Of a stretch of DNA of 64,000 nt, positions 32,531 through 42,878 are shown in pieces (position 1 is the stretch's first letter; the number at the start of each line of letters is the position of its first letter). The notes beneath the pieces are model-generated. The model did no database searches and was not told the DNA's origin. It was given only the letters and a program-made list of their open reading frames with translations. Origin of the DNA: Charina bottae. Lineage: Eukaryota > Chordata > Lepidosauria > Squamata > Charinaidae. The stretch lies in NCBI GenBank assembly GCA_023362775.1, contig JALMGJ010000006.1, positions 5,589,001 to 5,653,000 on the forward strand. The letters run 5' to 3'. A program made the position numbers and the translations under genes.

Positions 32531-33057
32531 ATATTGAATCTCTAATCAGCTGTAGCTATATGGTGCAGTCACGTGGCACAATCAGAGTGAGAAGTCGTCT
32601 CATTTTGCAGCCTAATGACCCACCCTTTCATGGATGGACAATTTGAAGATGACAACTTTTGGGGAGAAAGAGTTTTTCTCATTTTGACACAGCCCCAGTG
32701 AATTAAAGAGAGCCCCAGATCTACAGTGCATGGCATGGAGATATCCTTGGTTCTTTTCACATAAGCTACAACATCTGTTTGCTGTTTGAGAGGATCGACT
32801 AGCATCCCCCAATCCAGGTCTTCCAGATATTTGAGATTATAGTCCTAATCACCCCCTAGCTAACTAGCTACGACAGACATTGCATTGTAACCTATTTCTG
32901 GTTCGGAAAGAACAGCTGAATCAGCAGGTTGATTCAAACCATCCGCTCGATCAATCTAGCCACAAAGAAAGAAGTCACAGTCCCAGGATACTTGATGCAA
33001 ACTTTTCGATGACTGCTGACATCCTTGGATTCTGTTTCCATCTCCTTTGCTTCTCAG

Positions 33058-33181
33058 GTGCACCAGGAAGGAACAGTGTGAACGGTCCAGCGAGCCTCGG
33101 AGGTTTGCCTCGGAGATGAAGCAATGTGTCCGGCTCACAGTGCACCCCAACAACATCTCGGTTTCCCAGTATAGTGTGACG
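33058..33181 (+). CDS. PLXNA4: Plexin-A4 exon, end of PSI domain 1
   Basis: A 124-nt internal exon. The acceptor TTGCTTCTCAG precedes 33058 and the donor GTAAGG follows 33181. The first base completes a codon split by the upstream intron; the exon ends in phase 0. It encodes 41 whole codons from CTRKEQCERSS through the EMKQCVRLTVHPNNISVSQY block. The two Cys-containing segments are the end of the first plexin-semaphorin-integrin (PSI) domain, just after the sema domain. Plexin-A4 is a membrane receptor for class 3 and class 6 semaphorins in axon guidance, usually working with neuropilins. The SVT residues at the end differ from the usual vertebrate NVL-type ending, a minor change. Paralogue choice rests on this and the following exons together. 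Confidence 0.9.
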
Positions 33182-33361
33182 GTAAGGACCGTGTTTTCTT
33201 TTACATCTGAACTGTCGGATTCCGCCCCCACCCACCTCCCATCCTTCTTGTAAGGTGGGGATCAAGCCTAGTCACTTCACCTGCATTGGGAATCTGACTC
33301 ACGGTTTGGCTCTGCTCACACAACACGCTGAATCAGGTTAAATCTAGGTTAAAATTAGAGG

Positions 33362-33761
33362 GCATGCTTCGGAGCCCGTCGGTAAGGGAGTTTCGGTTGT
33401 CGGGGTCCAGAAGGTGTGCCTTCTCGGCAGTGGCGCCTGCCCTTTGGAACATTCTGCCCCCGGAGGTGAGGCAGGCCCCATCACTCCTATCCTTCCGGAA
33501 GAATTTAAAGACCTGGTTTTGCCGCCTCGCATGGGACGGGAATAGGAATAGCTCCTCATGGGTATGGTTGGTGTCTTAGAGCCCTTTTAAGATCATGTGG
33601 GCCCTAGGTTGGTTGAGATCGCCCGCTTGGATTTTCTATTTAATTTATAATAATAAGTAATTATATATTGTATTGTATATTTTTAGTAGAATTTTAATTT
33701 GTATGTTTGTAAACCGCCCAGAGTCCCCTGTGGGGGAGATGGCGCGGTGATAAAAGTCAAA

Positions 33762-33809
<48 letters not shown>

Positions 33810-33812
33810 AAA
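33362..33812 (+). mobile_element. L2 LINE 3' fragment with (AAAT)n tail
   Basis: Encodes, in the plus direction, the L2 C-terminus (REFRLSGSRRCAFSAVAPAL, LPPEVRQAPSLLSFRK), then a stop. After that come the 3' UTR with AACCGCCCAGAGTCCCCTG and about 12 AAAT units. It begins 180 bp after a plexin donor site. Confidence 0.88.
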
Positions 33813-35600
33813 TAAAATTAACCAAGCTTAGCATGTTGTCACCATGCAGCAGCTGGCTTTGTAAATGACCTGATTAAGTGTCTTGGGCAAATGAGAGTGA
33901 GTCCTACCATGGCATTGTCTGCAATCTGTCCCATGAGCCATAAAAGGTCCTTAACGCTGGTCTTGGTTGGAGAATGCCCCTGGAAAGATGATACAAATCT
34001 GGCAATCTCTTCCTTATTGTATGTTGGTGCTGTATAATATATCTGATACTTCGCCAACTCATGTCTTGGTACAAGAATTCAGCGCATCTCCCTCTCTCAT
34101 AAGTCCATCTTGGATAAATGAGATCTTGCTCTAAATGAGCTGGAGGAGGCCATGTGAAAGCTGGTCAAATCCTCGATTGTTGAGAGACCACAAAGGAAGA
34201 ACCACCTGCAAGCATCTGAACCTCCTTCTTCTCAGCTGAACCTCTCCAGCCAACACCGTTATCTCCTTTGGTCCATGACCAAGCTGAAGAAGTATCCTTC
34301 TGCTTCTCCACCCACTCCATCACAGCATTTGGAAGTAGACAGTACCCAAAGACTATCGTAAAACAGAAACTAGCAAAACTAAATGCTATAAAGATGGTTT
34401 CTTGGCTCACCGGAGATGACAGTTTGGTCAGCTTGAGGGCTGCCCCTAGACTTGGTATGGGTAGTTAAGGGTTGCATCCCAAAGTGGGAAGGATTGGAGC
34501 ATAGGGGGAGGGGGTTTTAGGAAGCGGGAGGGGTTTTAGGAGCTTGATGGGGGGATGGCTACATTAAACCTCTGCAAGGGTTAAGCATCTACGTTGCACC
34601 TCAAGGATCCCAAACCCTATGAAATGCAGAGATAACAAACCCAACATTTTACCTCCATCCATTTTGGAGGGGGGGGGGCTCTGGGGGTCGCAAAAGGGAT
34701 GTGGGGAGCTCTGAACAGACCTCAGGTTGCACTTTGCATATCCTGGCCTTCGTCTAAGAAACTGGAGTCTGAACACAACCACAGCTTGTAATCTCAATTC
34801 TATATCCTGTTTTGGATGCTGGCTCTCATCTGGAGATCCTCTACAGCCCCCGTTGTCTCCTACTTCCCTTTGCCCTTAATCTGGGCCTGGTGATGCCCCA
34901 GATTGGTATATCCACCAGATCATCCCCCTACTACAGCAGTTCTAACCCAAAGCCTCAATGCTCCAAACAACAGAACGGTTGATTGCATGCTTAGCGTTGG
35001 TCGAGCACCTTCTGAAGTTCTCAACCAGAGCCTCTCACCCTTGCCAGCTCTTTCCAGCCGAGGGCAGAGGTGGCAGGCAAAGCTTTCCTGAATGCCCTCG
35101 CCGCTCCAGAGATGCTCTTCAAGGCCCACCGTTTTCATTCTCGGGGATATTTTCTGGAGTCCCCCATCTTTGGATAGAATGCCCGGGATCTCCCAACCGA
35201 TTCCCTTCCCTGCTCTGAGCAACTTGGGTGCATTTCCACCCTATCTGGCTCATAATTGATGGACAGCTCTGCCTCGCTGATTTGCCTTCCCATCTTTCCC
35301 CTGAGCTTCCCTTTTCTCAGGCTACTGCTAAGCCACTGGGGAGGGCGTTTGTTAATCATTTGCAGTGCTAATAGCCCGGATAAAATTATTCTTGGCTCCC
35401 CTTGTAGGATGAGTAAAACGAGAGAGCAGGAAGGCTGGCCCATCCTGACAGGAAAGACTTTTAGGTTTTTTTCTAGCTGTAATTGCAGAGAGAGGACTTG
35501 CCCAAAATAATGGGCCTAGGCTTTTTCAGCAGTGTCCTAGGAGTACCAAGAGCTTTAAAATGTTGCTAAATTAAAAATAAAGTCTCTTCTGGGTCAAGCT

Positions 35601-36075
35601 TGTAGGAATTCTGATATGGTAGTACCAGAACTCCACGCAGCTTCTTATTAGTATATAGCAGAGAAGAAGCATTCCCATAAACTTGCACAAGGCTTAATCA
35701 GTTCAAAACACAAAATAAACACACTTCACACGTTAAATGTAAAGTTACATAAAAAGAGTTTACAATTTTATTGTAACTCACAGTTCCTTAGTAGAAACGG
35801 TCCATGCGTGCGAGCAAGTGGTTCTGACCAAACCCGCAGTCTTCATTAATGCGGCCCTGCTGCATGGAAGTATGAGAAACACGTGGCAGCAGCCATGTGG
35901 CTGGCCACCCTCCTTGGTGGGAGATTCAAGCAAGAGAGAGAGAAAGAGAAAGGAAACAGGAAACCAGGATTCCGCCCCTCCCACACACAGCAAGTGAGAT
36001 CAGGTTACAGCAGAGGCTGTCTCCTCCTTCGAGCTTGTGTGTGAGACGTGCTTGATTGAAACCCGATCTCCAACA
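35601..36075 (-). mobile_element. Solo LTR with 5-bp TSD
   Basis: 475 bp with TG...CA ends (plus strand TGTAGGAATTC ... ATCTCCAACA) flanked by AAGCT at 35596-35600 and 36076-36080. The reverse strand has an AATAAAA poly-A signal near 35770. No gag or pol sequence adjoins, so it is read as a solo LTR left by recombination. Confidence 0.75.
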
Positions 36076-36547
36076 AAGCTAAACTCCTGGTGATGCTTTT
36101 AGGGCAACAAGGCAGAAGTGGTTGATGGAGTCCTTGGTGGTTTATTTTCTTCTGGAGTTTATGGAGTCCTTGGTTTATGGAGTCATTGGTGGTTTACCTT
36201 CTTCTAGGATGGGCTTTTGGTTTCCCAGTCTAATCTACAGCCCTGAGATCCCCTGGTGGTTCCCCTTCCAAGTATTAACCAGGCCTGACCTGGCTTAGCT
36301 TTTTCAAGGCAAAGCAAAGTCAACAAGATGCTGTTATGTAGCTGGAGAACCGTACTCCTATTTTGTGGGAGGGGTAGAGCTAAACTAACCAGGATTAACG
36401 TTAAAACTAGCCAAGGCTGAATATAGGCAAGGTTAGCTTGAGAAGCAGCCAAGGTTAAACTAATGGAGGTTAAAATTAGCCAAATTTAGTGTCTCATTTG
36501 ACTCTGGCCACTTAGTTAAACATGTTGGTTAGTTTATGTTTCAGTAT

Positions 36548-36660
36548 ATTGAGTAATATTTATTTATTTATTTATTTGATTTATCACCGCCCAACTCCCC
36601 CAAGAGGGACTCTGGGCAGTTTACAGTCAAACATAATTAACTATACTACAAATATACGTA
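36548..36660 (-). mobile_element. L2 3' tip
   Basis: TATTTATTTATTTATTTGAT tail, CACCGCCCAACTCCCCCAAG, then GGGACTCTGGGCAGTTTACA. 5'-truncated. Confidence 0.75.
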
Positions 36661-36739
36661 AGTAAAGTTAAATAAACGTTAAAATAACAATTTGTGAGAA
36701 TAATAAATATAATAAAATATTGAGTATATTGTGTGAATA

Positions 36740-37009
36740 CCAGCACTCCTCACTTACCGACTGCCTTATGCAGTGACCATTCGAAGTTATGATGGTGCTA
36801 AAAAAATAATTTTGCAACCAATCCTTGCATTTACGACCGTCACAGCTTTCCGCGGTCACATGATCGCCATTCACATGCTTTGCAACCAGCTTGTGACAAG
36901 CAGAGTTAATACAGAAAGCGGAAGTAAAATCCTAAGTTGTGGCTATATGATTTCTCACTTAGCAACCGAATTGCCGGTCCCAATTGTGGTCGCTAACCAG
37001 GACTACCTG
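36740..37009. mobile_element. TA-flanked MITE (Tigger-like), shortened
   Basis: Left end diverged (CCAGCACTCCTCACTTACCG); right end CCAGGACTACCTG next to TA. The interior shares the GTCACATGATCGCCAT block but about 130 bp are missing. Confidence 0.65.
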
Positions 37010-37140
37010 TATTTTTAAAAATCCTTAATTCCTCAATGAAACTCAGTGTGTTGCACATTCCCGTTTCTTGAAATCTTAAGATACGCTTTGTGGCTGGTGG
37101 GAGCAGATAGCTCCCACCCCACTTTCTATATTTTTTAAAT

Positions 37141-37590
37141 TTTTTATTTATTTATTATTCAAATTTATCACCGCCCATCTCCACGACAGTAGACTCTGGG
37201 CGGTTTACAACATTAAAATTAATATTAAAAACCTATACCCTTAAAAATACAATGTAATAATAAATACATAAGAATCCAGAGGATGGGAAGATCTTTAAAA
37301 AGGAGGGTATTACGGGGCTAACCACCCCCAGGAGGAACTATTACCTCCTTTGTCCCAAGCAAGGCGGCAGAACCAGGTCTTTAAAGACTTCCTGAAGGCC
37401 AGGAGCGAAGGCGCCTGTCTCACCTCCAGGGGCAAGATATTCCACAAGGCGGGTGGTACCGCAGAGAAGGCACGTCTCCTGGACCCCGCCAAAAGAAATT
37501 CCTTCATTGATGGTGTCCAAAACATGCCCTCTCTGCATGACCGGGTGGGGCGGGTAGATGTAATCGGGATGTGACGGTCCCTCAGGTATA
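37141..37590 (-). mobile_element. L2 LINE 3' fragment
   Basis: TTATTTATTTATTATTCAAA tail, ATCACCGCCCATCTCCACG, 3' UTR, then the reversed C-terminal coding block (EFLLAGSRRRAFSAVPPALW, WFCRLAWDKGGNSSSWGWL). Same subfamily as 56380-59056; 5'-truncated. Confidence 0.88.
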
Positions 37591-38054
37591 TTTTTTTTAA
37601 TCATTATTTTTCCTGCCTAACCCACATCCATAACTAGACCGCTTTCTACACGCACCAGAGCAGAGAGAGGGCCCTCTGCTGGCGATGCTGGGAGGGGCCA
37701 GGGTTTCGACTGGCGCAGGGATGGTTTCCGAAAGCCTCCTGTGAGTAGGGACGCCCCTCCCCTCTCCTGGCCAGCTTGGACACCCCACAGCCATGTTCAA
37801 AGGCAGCCCATGTTGCATGAGGAAGGCAGAACACGCCATTCCACATCCTCAGCGCGGCTCCTTTTCGGCGGTGATGGCAACATCGGGATCCTCTGCCTTT
37901 CCTTCTGTGGCTTTGGGGCGGTGCATCCTGTCCTTTCCAACGCCTGCTGTCTATCAAAAGCGGCTTCCCCCCCCCACCGTGGTCTTCCCTCCCCAGCCTG
38001 CCCCGCTTTGTCTCATCCCCCCCTGCGCTCTCCTCTTCCCCTTTTCTCCCGCAG

Positions 38055-38208
38055 CTGGTGTTGGAGACTTACAACGTGCCCGAACTGTCCAACGGGGTCA
38101 ATTGCTCCTTTGGGGACCTGGCAGAAATGGACGGCGTGGTGTCGGGGAACAAGATCAAGTGCCAGTCCCCGGCAGCCAAGGAGGTGCCGAAGATCATCAC
38201 CGAGAATG
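38055..38208 (+). CDS. PLXNA4: Plexin-A4 exon between PSI 1 and PSI 2
   Basis: A 154-nt exon with acceptor TTTTCTCCCGCAG and donor GTGGGT. It enters in phase 0 and ends after the first base of a codon. It encodes 51 residues beginning LVLETYNVPEL, through GVNCSFGDLAEMDG and AAKEVPKIITEN. This is the IPT-like segment linking the first two PSI domains in the extracellular stalk. The KEVP(K/R)IITEN and NCSF(G/E)DL blocks fit plexin-A4 better than A1, A2 or A3, whose versions I recall as clearly different here. A possible N-glycosylation site lies at NCS. Confidence 0.93.
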
Positions 38209-38249
38209 GTGGGTATCAAAGCTGTCCAGGCCCAGTCTGGATCCTAAAC

Positions 38250-38312
38250 TCCTTAGGTGGGAGATGGGTGGAGATAGAAATTTGAATAATAAATAAATAA
38301 ACAAACAAACTC
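38250..38312 (+). mobile_element. L2 3' tip
   Basis: GGTGGGAGATGGGTGGAGAT then AAATTTGAATAATAAATAAA: only the last 60 bp of an L2 insertion, 40 bp after the plexin donor site. Confidence 0.65.
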
Positions 38313-38359
38313 TCTCCCTTTGGGCTCAACTCCTGGTGACTTCATGGAATTGTCTTCTC

Positions 38360-38640
38360 AGTTTTGATCAGCCTTCCCAGGTAGACCAGACAGGAAACAC
38401 AACCAGATGAGCTAGTTTTACTTTATTGTAAAGCTACATTAACAGAATCTTGCAAGTCTGAAAGTACAAATCTCCCCCCCCATCTCCTTTACACCCGAGA
38501 AACTAGGGAGGGTCCCTCCTGAGCCTCTTTCTCTTCCCATTATGCAGCTGCGGGCTATGCCCTCTCTTATCTGAACGTTCCCTAGGCAGCATCTCTTCAC
38601 CCCGTCTTTCAAGGTCTTTCTCACATACCAGTTTTCCTGG
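38360..38640 (-). mobile_element. Solo LTR-like copy, family A
   Basis: Parallel to 27647-27917 from ATCAGCCTTCCCAGGTAGAC to TTTCTCACATACCAG. The promoter-side TATA region reads TTTACACC in reverse and is less well kept. The CCATTACA end is lost. Confidence 0.68.
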
Positions 38641-39122
38641 AAGCAGAACAGAAGGATCTTCCCATTGCCTTCTTCTGGGATAGTATTTTTTTTTCCTGCC
38701 ATCCCAATTTAGAGTATAGACCTGGTGATCTCCCATCCAAGAACCAATCAGCTCTTAGCTGTTTGAGACATGGGTGGTAAAGTCTCCCTCAAATCAGACT
38801 CAACTCCTGGTGACCTCATGTCCACCTCCATGTAGTGGTCTTGACCACAATACAGAAATGGCTCGCTGTTGCATTGTTATGCGTGCTCTTTTGAACCCCC
38901 ACCTACCCCACTGACTTCTTTGGGATTCCCAGTCTACTGACAAGCTTGGGATGTCCTAGTGGTCTTTCATCCAAGTATCAACCAGGTCCAACTCTGCTTA
39001 GCTTTTTGGGATCATCCAAGGTTGCCGTCCCCTGGTTGGGCACGTAGTCCTTACAGAGAGCAGCAATACATTAAACCATGCATTTCGCCCAGCCATAACT
39101 TCTCAAGTAATCCTAGCCCATT

Positions 39123-39206
39123 CAGGGGTGTCCATGGGGGGTAAAAAGGCAGGGCTTTGACCATGCATTCGTGGTTGCCATTTTGATCCCCCTATGGACA
39201 CCGTTG
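39123..39206. repeat. Short MITE-like repeat (GGGGTGTCCAT ends)
   Basis: CAGGGGTGTCCATGGGGG at the left and ATCCCCCTATGGACACCGTTG at the right, with GGCAGGGCTTTGACC and TTGCCATTTTGA inside. It is a compact member of the family at 17030-17180. Confidence 0.55.
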
Positions 39207-39365
39207 ATCTCAATTCTGGGATACATCTTTGCCCTTTCAAGTCTGTCTCTGTGAAAATAGAACTTGATAAGGTGTTCTTAAGAAAGGTAGAAACTGAAAT
39301 ATGGCCAGAAGGTTAATCCTCACTCCAGCTCAGTGGTCCCCGTTGCTCCCTCTCAACCCCAGAGC

Positions 39366-39570
39366 CAGGATGGGTCAGTAGGGAAGGTGCTGGACTAGCA
39401 CCTGGAAGACCCAGGTTCAAGTCCAGCCTCAGCTGTGGAAGCTCTGTGGGGAATTTTGGGCCCAGTCACTTTCTTTCTCAGGCCAACCTACCTCATACAA
39501 TTATTGCAGTGGGACAAAATAGAAAGAGCACCCAATGAAAGGTGGAACATAAACCAAATGCATAGAGGGC
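39366..39570 (+). mobile_element. tRNA-type SINE
   Basis: GGAAGGTGCTGGACT, B-box GGTTCAAGTCC, then GCCAACCTACCTCATAC and a diverged 3' part. Same type as 32315-32530. Confidence 0.65.
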
Positions 39571-39761
39571 TTTTAGCAAATACTAGCAATAGGCTACTGG
39601 TTGGATCTGAAGCGGACAAGATACTTCAGAGGGTTTTCCTTAGTCTGGTTTTTGCACTCAGATGATTGCACAGATGAATCTGGGTTTATAGACTGGGTCA
39701 GAGTCGGTGCAATGCAGTGGGGAGGATGTAGGATGAGGATGAAGAAGACCCAGGTTCACAT

Positions 39762-40221
39762 TGTGACGACCCAATCCTTTGATATTAATTTAGGAACTCT
39801 TAGCACAAGCCATGGTAGGATATGAAAAAGTTCTTTTATTAATACAAGTGCATAGAATCGATGCAAGGAGCAGATTGAGCAAAAGTGCACGCACTCACAA
39901 CTTTAAACATGCCAGTTCCCACTCACTCCTCACCAACCCCTCCCCTACCAACTCAGTTCCCATAACTCTAAACTGTCAGTCCTTTGATGATCCCAGCTGA
40001 ATGGCCTTGGAGCCTGGTTCCTGTCTCTCTCCCCCCACATTCCACTGCCTTGCATTCCTTGCCTATCTCTAATGCCCTGCAAGCATGCTAACTAATTACT
40101 GCCCATCTACCTACCAACTACAAACCCCATCTATCCATGGCAAGATTTATTTTATTTTATTTATTGTTCAATTTATATCACCGCCCATCTCCCCCCACAA
40201 GATGCCATTGCCATCCTGACA
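39762..40221 (-). mobile_element. Solo LTR nested in a SINE
   Basis: TGTGACGACCC to CATCCTGACA (TG...CA), flanked by CACAT at 39757-39761 and 40222-40226. The reverse strand has AATAAAAG near 39835. It contains a tiny L2 insertion near its own 5' end. No internal genes. Confidence 0.75.
40147..40197 (-). mobile_element. Minute L2 insertion inside the LTR
   Basis: About 51 bp of L2 3' end (TTATTTTATTTTATTTATTG ... ACCGCCCATCTCCCCCCA) between direct repeats CAAGAT (40141-40146 and 40198-40203). Confidence 0.65.
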
Positions 40222-40633
40222 CACATCTCCACTCCATCACAAAACTCATTTTGGCTCAGCCTCCCTCACAAGGTTGTGAAGGGGACAACCTGAAGAGATC
40301 CTTCTGTGAACCACTTTCAGTCTCTGGAGAAAGAAAGAGACATCTCTTGAAGGCCTAAGTAAATCAATTTTTAAAAAAGATTTGCAGCTAAAGATAATTC
40401 TGGAAAGAGTGAGCTGTGGTTTAGGAAAGACTGTGTCTGAAAGATAGCTGAATTTTGAAGGAGCTGCTGTGCCCTTGATCCTGGGAATTATAATGCACAG
40501 AAAGGAGAAGGTTTCATTAAAAAAATTAAAAACGCTGAGTTGAAGGGGAGTATTTCCTTCCTCTTCCATAAGTTTGGAAAACAGTGGAACTGTGGAGTCC
40601 TTGATGCTCTCTGAGCCTTGTTGTTTTCTTGCA

Positions 40634-40672
40634 GATGTTTCATTGCCAGACTAGGCAACATCTTCAGTGTGA
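40634..40672 (-). ncRNA. Hammerhead ribozyme-like motif (decayed), left arm
   Basis: Minus strand: CTGAAGA (plus 40661-40667), stem TGTTGCC/GGCAAT with loop TAGTCT, GAAA (plus 40638-40641), then CATCTGC. CATC probably derives from CGTC by CpG decay. Confidence 0.5.
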
Positions 40673-41203
40673 AAAGGGAGTGGGACTTGCTCTCTGTTTA
40701 TATACCATGGCTTGTCCTGCTTGTGTTGGTGGAGGTGTTGTTCTCTCCTTAGTAGTTCCTTGATTGGGCTGTTGTTTGCTGCTTGGTTGATTGACTGAGT
40801 TAATAGTTCCTTGATTAGGGTATATTGTGCTGTTTGATTGTTCCTCTGGTGCTAATCCTGGTGTTAATCTTTGCCTATCTGGGTGTTGATTGCTGCCATC
40901 AACAGACACATAGAGGTAAACAACATTTACATACCATTCATAAGAGACAGTAGAAAAGCCAGAAGACCAGAACACCTCCTTGCCAGCAATCAACACCCAG
41001 ATAGGCAAAGATTAACACCAGGATTAGCACCAGAGGAACAATTAGACAGCACAATATACCCTAATCAAGGAACTATTAATTCAGTCAATCAACCAAGCAG
41101 CAAACAACAACCCAATCAAGGAACTGCTAAGGAGAGAACACCTCCACCAACACAAACAGGACAAGCCATGGTATATAAACAGAGAGCAAGTCCCACTCCC
41201 TTT

Positions 41204-41245
41204 TCACACTGAAGATGTTGCCTAGTCTGGCAATGAAAACAACAA
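41204..41245 (+). ncRNA. Hammerhead ribozyme-like motif (decayed), right arm
   Basis: CTGAAGA at 41209-41215, stem II TTGCC/GGCAA, GAAA at 41235-41238, then ACAACAAG instead of the CGTCTGC expected. The stem III side is lost, so it is probably inactive. Confidence 0.45.
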
Positions 41246-42115
41246 GGCTCAGAGAGCACCAAGGACTCCAAAGTTCAACCCTGAGCTACAAATATTCTCT
41301 TTGATTGGTAACAGTGGTGCTGTATGTTGTTTCTGCTGATCTCTACACCCTTTAAATTCCCCAGCAGGAAGTTGCCTGCTCTTAAATACAGCACATTTAA
41401 CGGAGCTGTCAAAGTCATTGGTGGCAGATGGGCAGCGGAGGGGGCGCGCGAGTAACAAAATATATGCAGGAATGTGTGAGCGCATGTTTGCGCACGCACA
41501 TGCCATGATGAGCTCTTGTCACGTTCCCTTGGCCATGATTGATTAATGACTCTCTCAGGTGAAGAAAATGATAGAGGTGGATTAGCCCAAGCGGGTCAAA
41601 GTTTTGCATTAAACATGCCCACACCTTTCTTCTGAAATCTTAACAGTCACCCAGATTCATTGTCAGTTAAGTAGAAGAGCAGGATTCAGGTTGTCATTGA
41701 AAGAATAGGGGCTGGGATTAAAGGAAATAGAATGACTTGTAACTGAACAGAGGTTAGAAAAGGACTTGTCACAGCAGAGACTTCGGTGTCCGTGGGGTGG
41801 ATAAGGGAGCAAGGGGAACATACTCCTGATTTGAAATCCGTGACTTACGTACAATTGTGCCAAATTAGTTTCCATGGAATTTTCCAACTTACTAACCACA
41901 TATTCTCTTCGACCCCCTTTTTTGCAGCTTCAACAGAAAAGGCTAAGCCAGTTGCTTGCATGTATGAGCGAGGGCACTTCCCCCAATATATAATGTTTTC
42001 TCTGTATTGTCCTGGGCAGGACCCTTTTTTGCGAGCAATTGAAAGATGCCTTTTTAAATGTATTCTTCTCCAAAATATGGTTTTTCTGTGTGTCTCCCTC
42101 CCTACTTAATGTAGT

Positions 42116-42116
42116 T

Positions 42117-42147
<31 letters not shown>
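42116..42147. repeat. (TG)n microsatellite
   Basis: About 15 TG units with one TTTG interruption. Confidence 0.9.
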
Positions 42148-42335
42148 TGCATGCCATGTCACAAAATTCTGAAAGGGTGGGTCTTAGCAGACCTACCCGT
42201 TCCTTGTTCCTCTATATATTGGGCTAATCCAAATTCAATATATTGAATAAAAAATCTGGATGAAATGAATTTTCCATTTCTTCTTAGTCTAGAGTGCAGC
42301 TGCGAAGAGTTCCCTACCAGAAAACAAATACTGGG

Positions 42336-42453
42336 TTTCCTTAAACGTTATTCAGTTAATGCAATTTCCTTAAAAGTTATTCAGTTAATGCAATTTCCTT
42401 AAAAGTTATTCAGTTAATGCAATTTCCTTAAAAGTTATTCAGTTAATGCAATT
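42336..42453. repeat. 29-bp tandem repeat, four units
   Basis: Four nearly identical copies of a 29-bp unit (starting TTTCCTTAAAAGTTATTCAG and ending TTAATGCAA). The first differs by one base. Head-to-tail with no spacers. Confidence 0.95.
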
Positions 42454-42684
42454 TCTCGGTTTGCAAAATATACTAATTGAACCGAGCACATGGTCCAAGG
42501 GTGTACTATATGCTGAGTGACAAAAAAGCTAACCAAGTTTAATCCTAACATGTTGGGCAAATGCAGCTGCTGGGTTTAACTCAGCTAAGTAGGTTGTGCA
42601 AACTCAACCAGGAAGAATCTTTTATAATATTAGGAGGAGGAAAAGTCTTCTGGATCAGCATCATCTTTTGCAGAGGATCTAGAG

Positions 42685-42818
42685 CAGCGCTTCTCAACCT
42701 TGGAAACTTGAAGATGTGTGGGCTTCAACTCCCAGAATTCCCCAGCCAGCATACTGGCTGGGGAATTCTAGGAGTTGAAGTCCACTCATCTTAAAGTTGC
42801 CAAGTTTGAGAAACACTG
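42685..42818. mobile_element. Palindromic hAT-type MITE
   Basis: CAGCGCTTCTCAACCTTGG to AAGTTTGAGAAACACTG; flanks ATCTAGAG and ATCTAGTC match at 6 of 8. Confidence 0.82.
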
Positions 42819-42878
42819 ATCTAGTCTTGCACGCTGGCTCTGTGCTCTTCAAAAAGAGGTTACAGTGTGGGATTTAGG

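Larger units (their letters stand above)
1..33057 (+). other. PLXNA4: PLXNA4 intron upstream of the first visible exon (partial)
   Basis: The first recognisable plexin exon begins at 33058 with a split codon, so this stretch is read as intron; its 5' end lies outside the window. It consists largely of transposable elements, listed separately. I see no exon, RNA gene or conserved motif in these gaps between repeats: 1-961 (A/T-rich at 60-180), 1758-2226, 2349-2905, 6153-6788, 7151-7503, 9331-9948, 10486-10827, 11181-11526, 11581-12178, 12771-13800, 15120-16068, 17181-17990, 18361-19027, 20356-21037, 22073-23305, 23700-24596, 26620-27646, 29084-29604, 29872-31225 and 32531-33057. Short motifs of the type AACATGCTAAGCTTGGTTAG recur in several gaps (near 18660, 18850, 29230, 33820) and probably mark another degraded repeat family. 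Confidence 0.8.
33182..38054 (+). other. PLXNA4: PLXNA4 intron (4.9 kb, phase 0)
   Basis: GT-AG intron between the first two visible exons. It holds a plus-oriented L2 fragment, a solo LTR, an L2 tip, a MITE and a further L2 fragment. In 33186-33360, 33815-35595, 36081-36545 and 37591-38054 I see only intronic sequence, apart from a C-rich polypyrimidine run before the acceptor at 38054. Confidence 0.85.
39700..40360 (+). mobile_element. tRNA-type SINE split by a solo LTR
   Basis: The head (39700-39761, ending AGGTTCACAT) and the body (from 40227, CTCCACTCC...TTTTGGCTCAGCCTCCC) read continuously as one SINE once the LTR at 39762-40221 and one CACAT copy are removed. The join recreates a B-box-like GGTTCACATCTCC. 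Confidence 0.75.
40590..41274. mobile_element. Penelope-like foldback element, second copy
   Basis: Two inverted arms, 40590-40895 and 40984-41274, about 93% alike, around a 90-bp centre. The arms carry AGGCTCAGAGAGCA, GGCAATGAAA, CTGAAGATGTTGCC and ATAAACAGAGAGCAAGTCCC, typical of squamate Penelope-like terminal repeats but a different subfamily from 962-1743. Mirror ORFs of about 114 codons occur on both arms and share a peptide rich in Gln/Asn/Pro. It might be a leftover of the Penelope coding end but is not proven. No convincing TSD. Confidence 0.72.

Noticed and set aside
35601..36075. Complete endogenous retrovirus
   Set aside because: Only one LTR with direct TSDs; no gag, pol or env sequence nearby.
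42336..42453. CRISPR-like array
   Set aside because: Units are contiguous without unique spacers and the genome is vertebrate.
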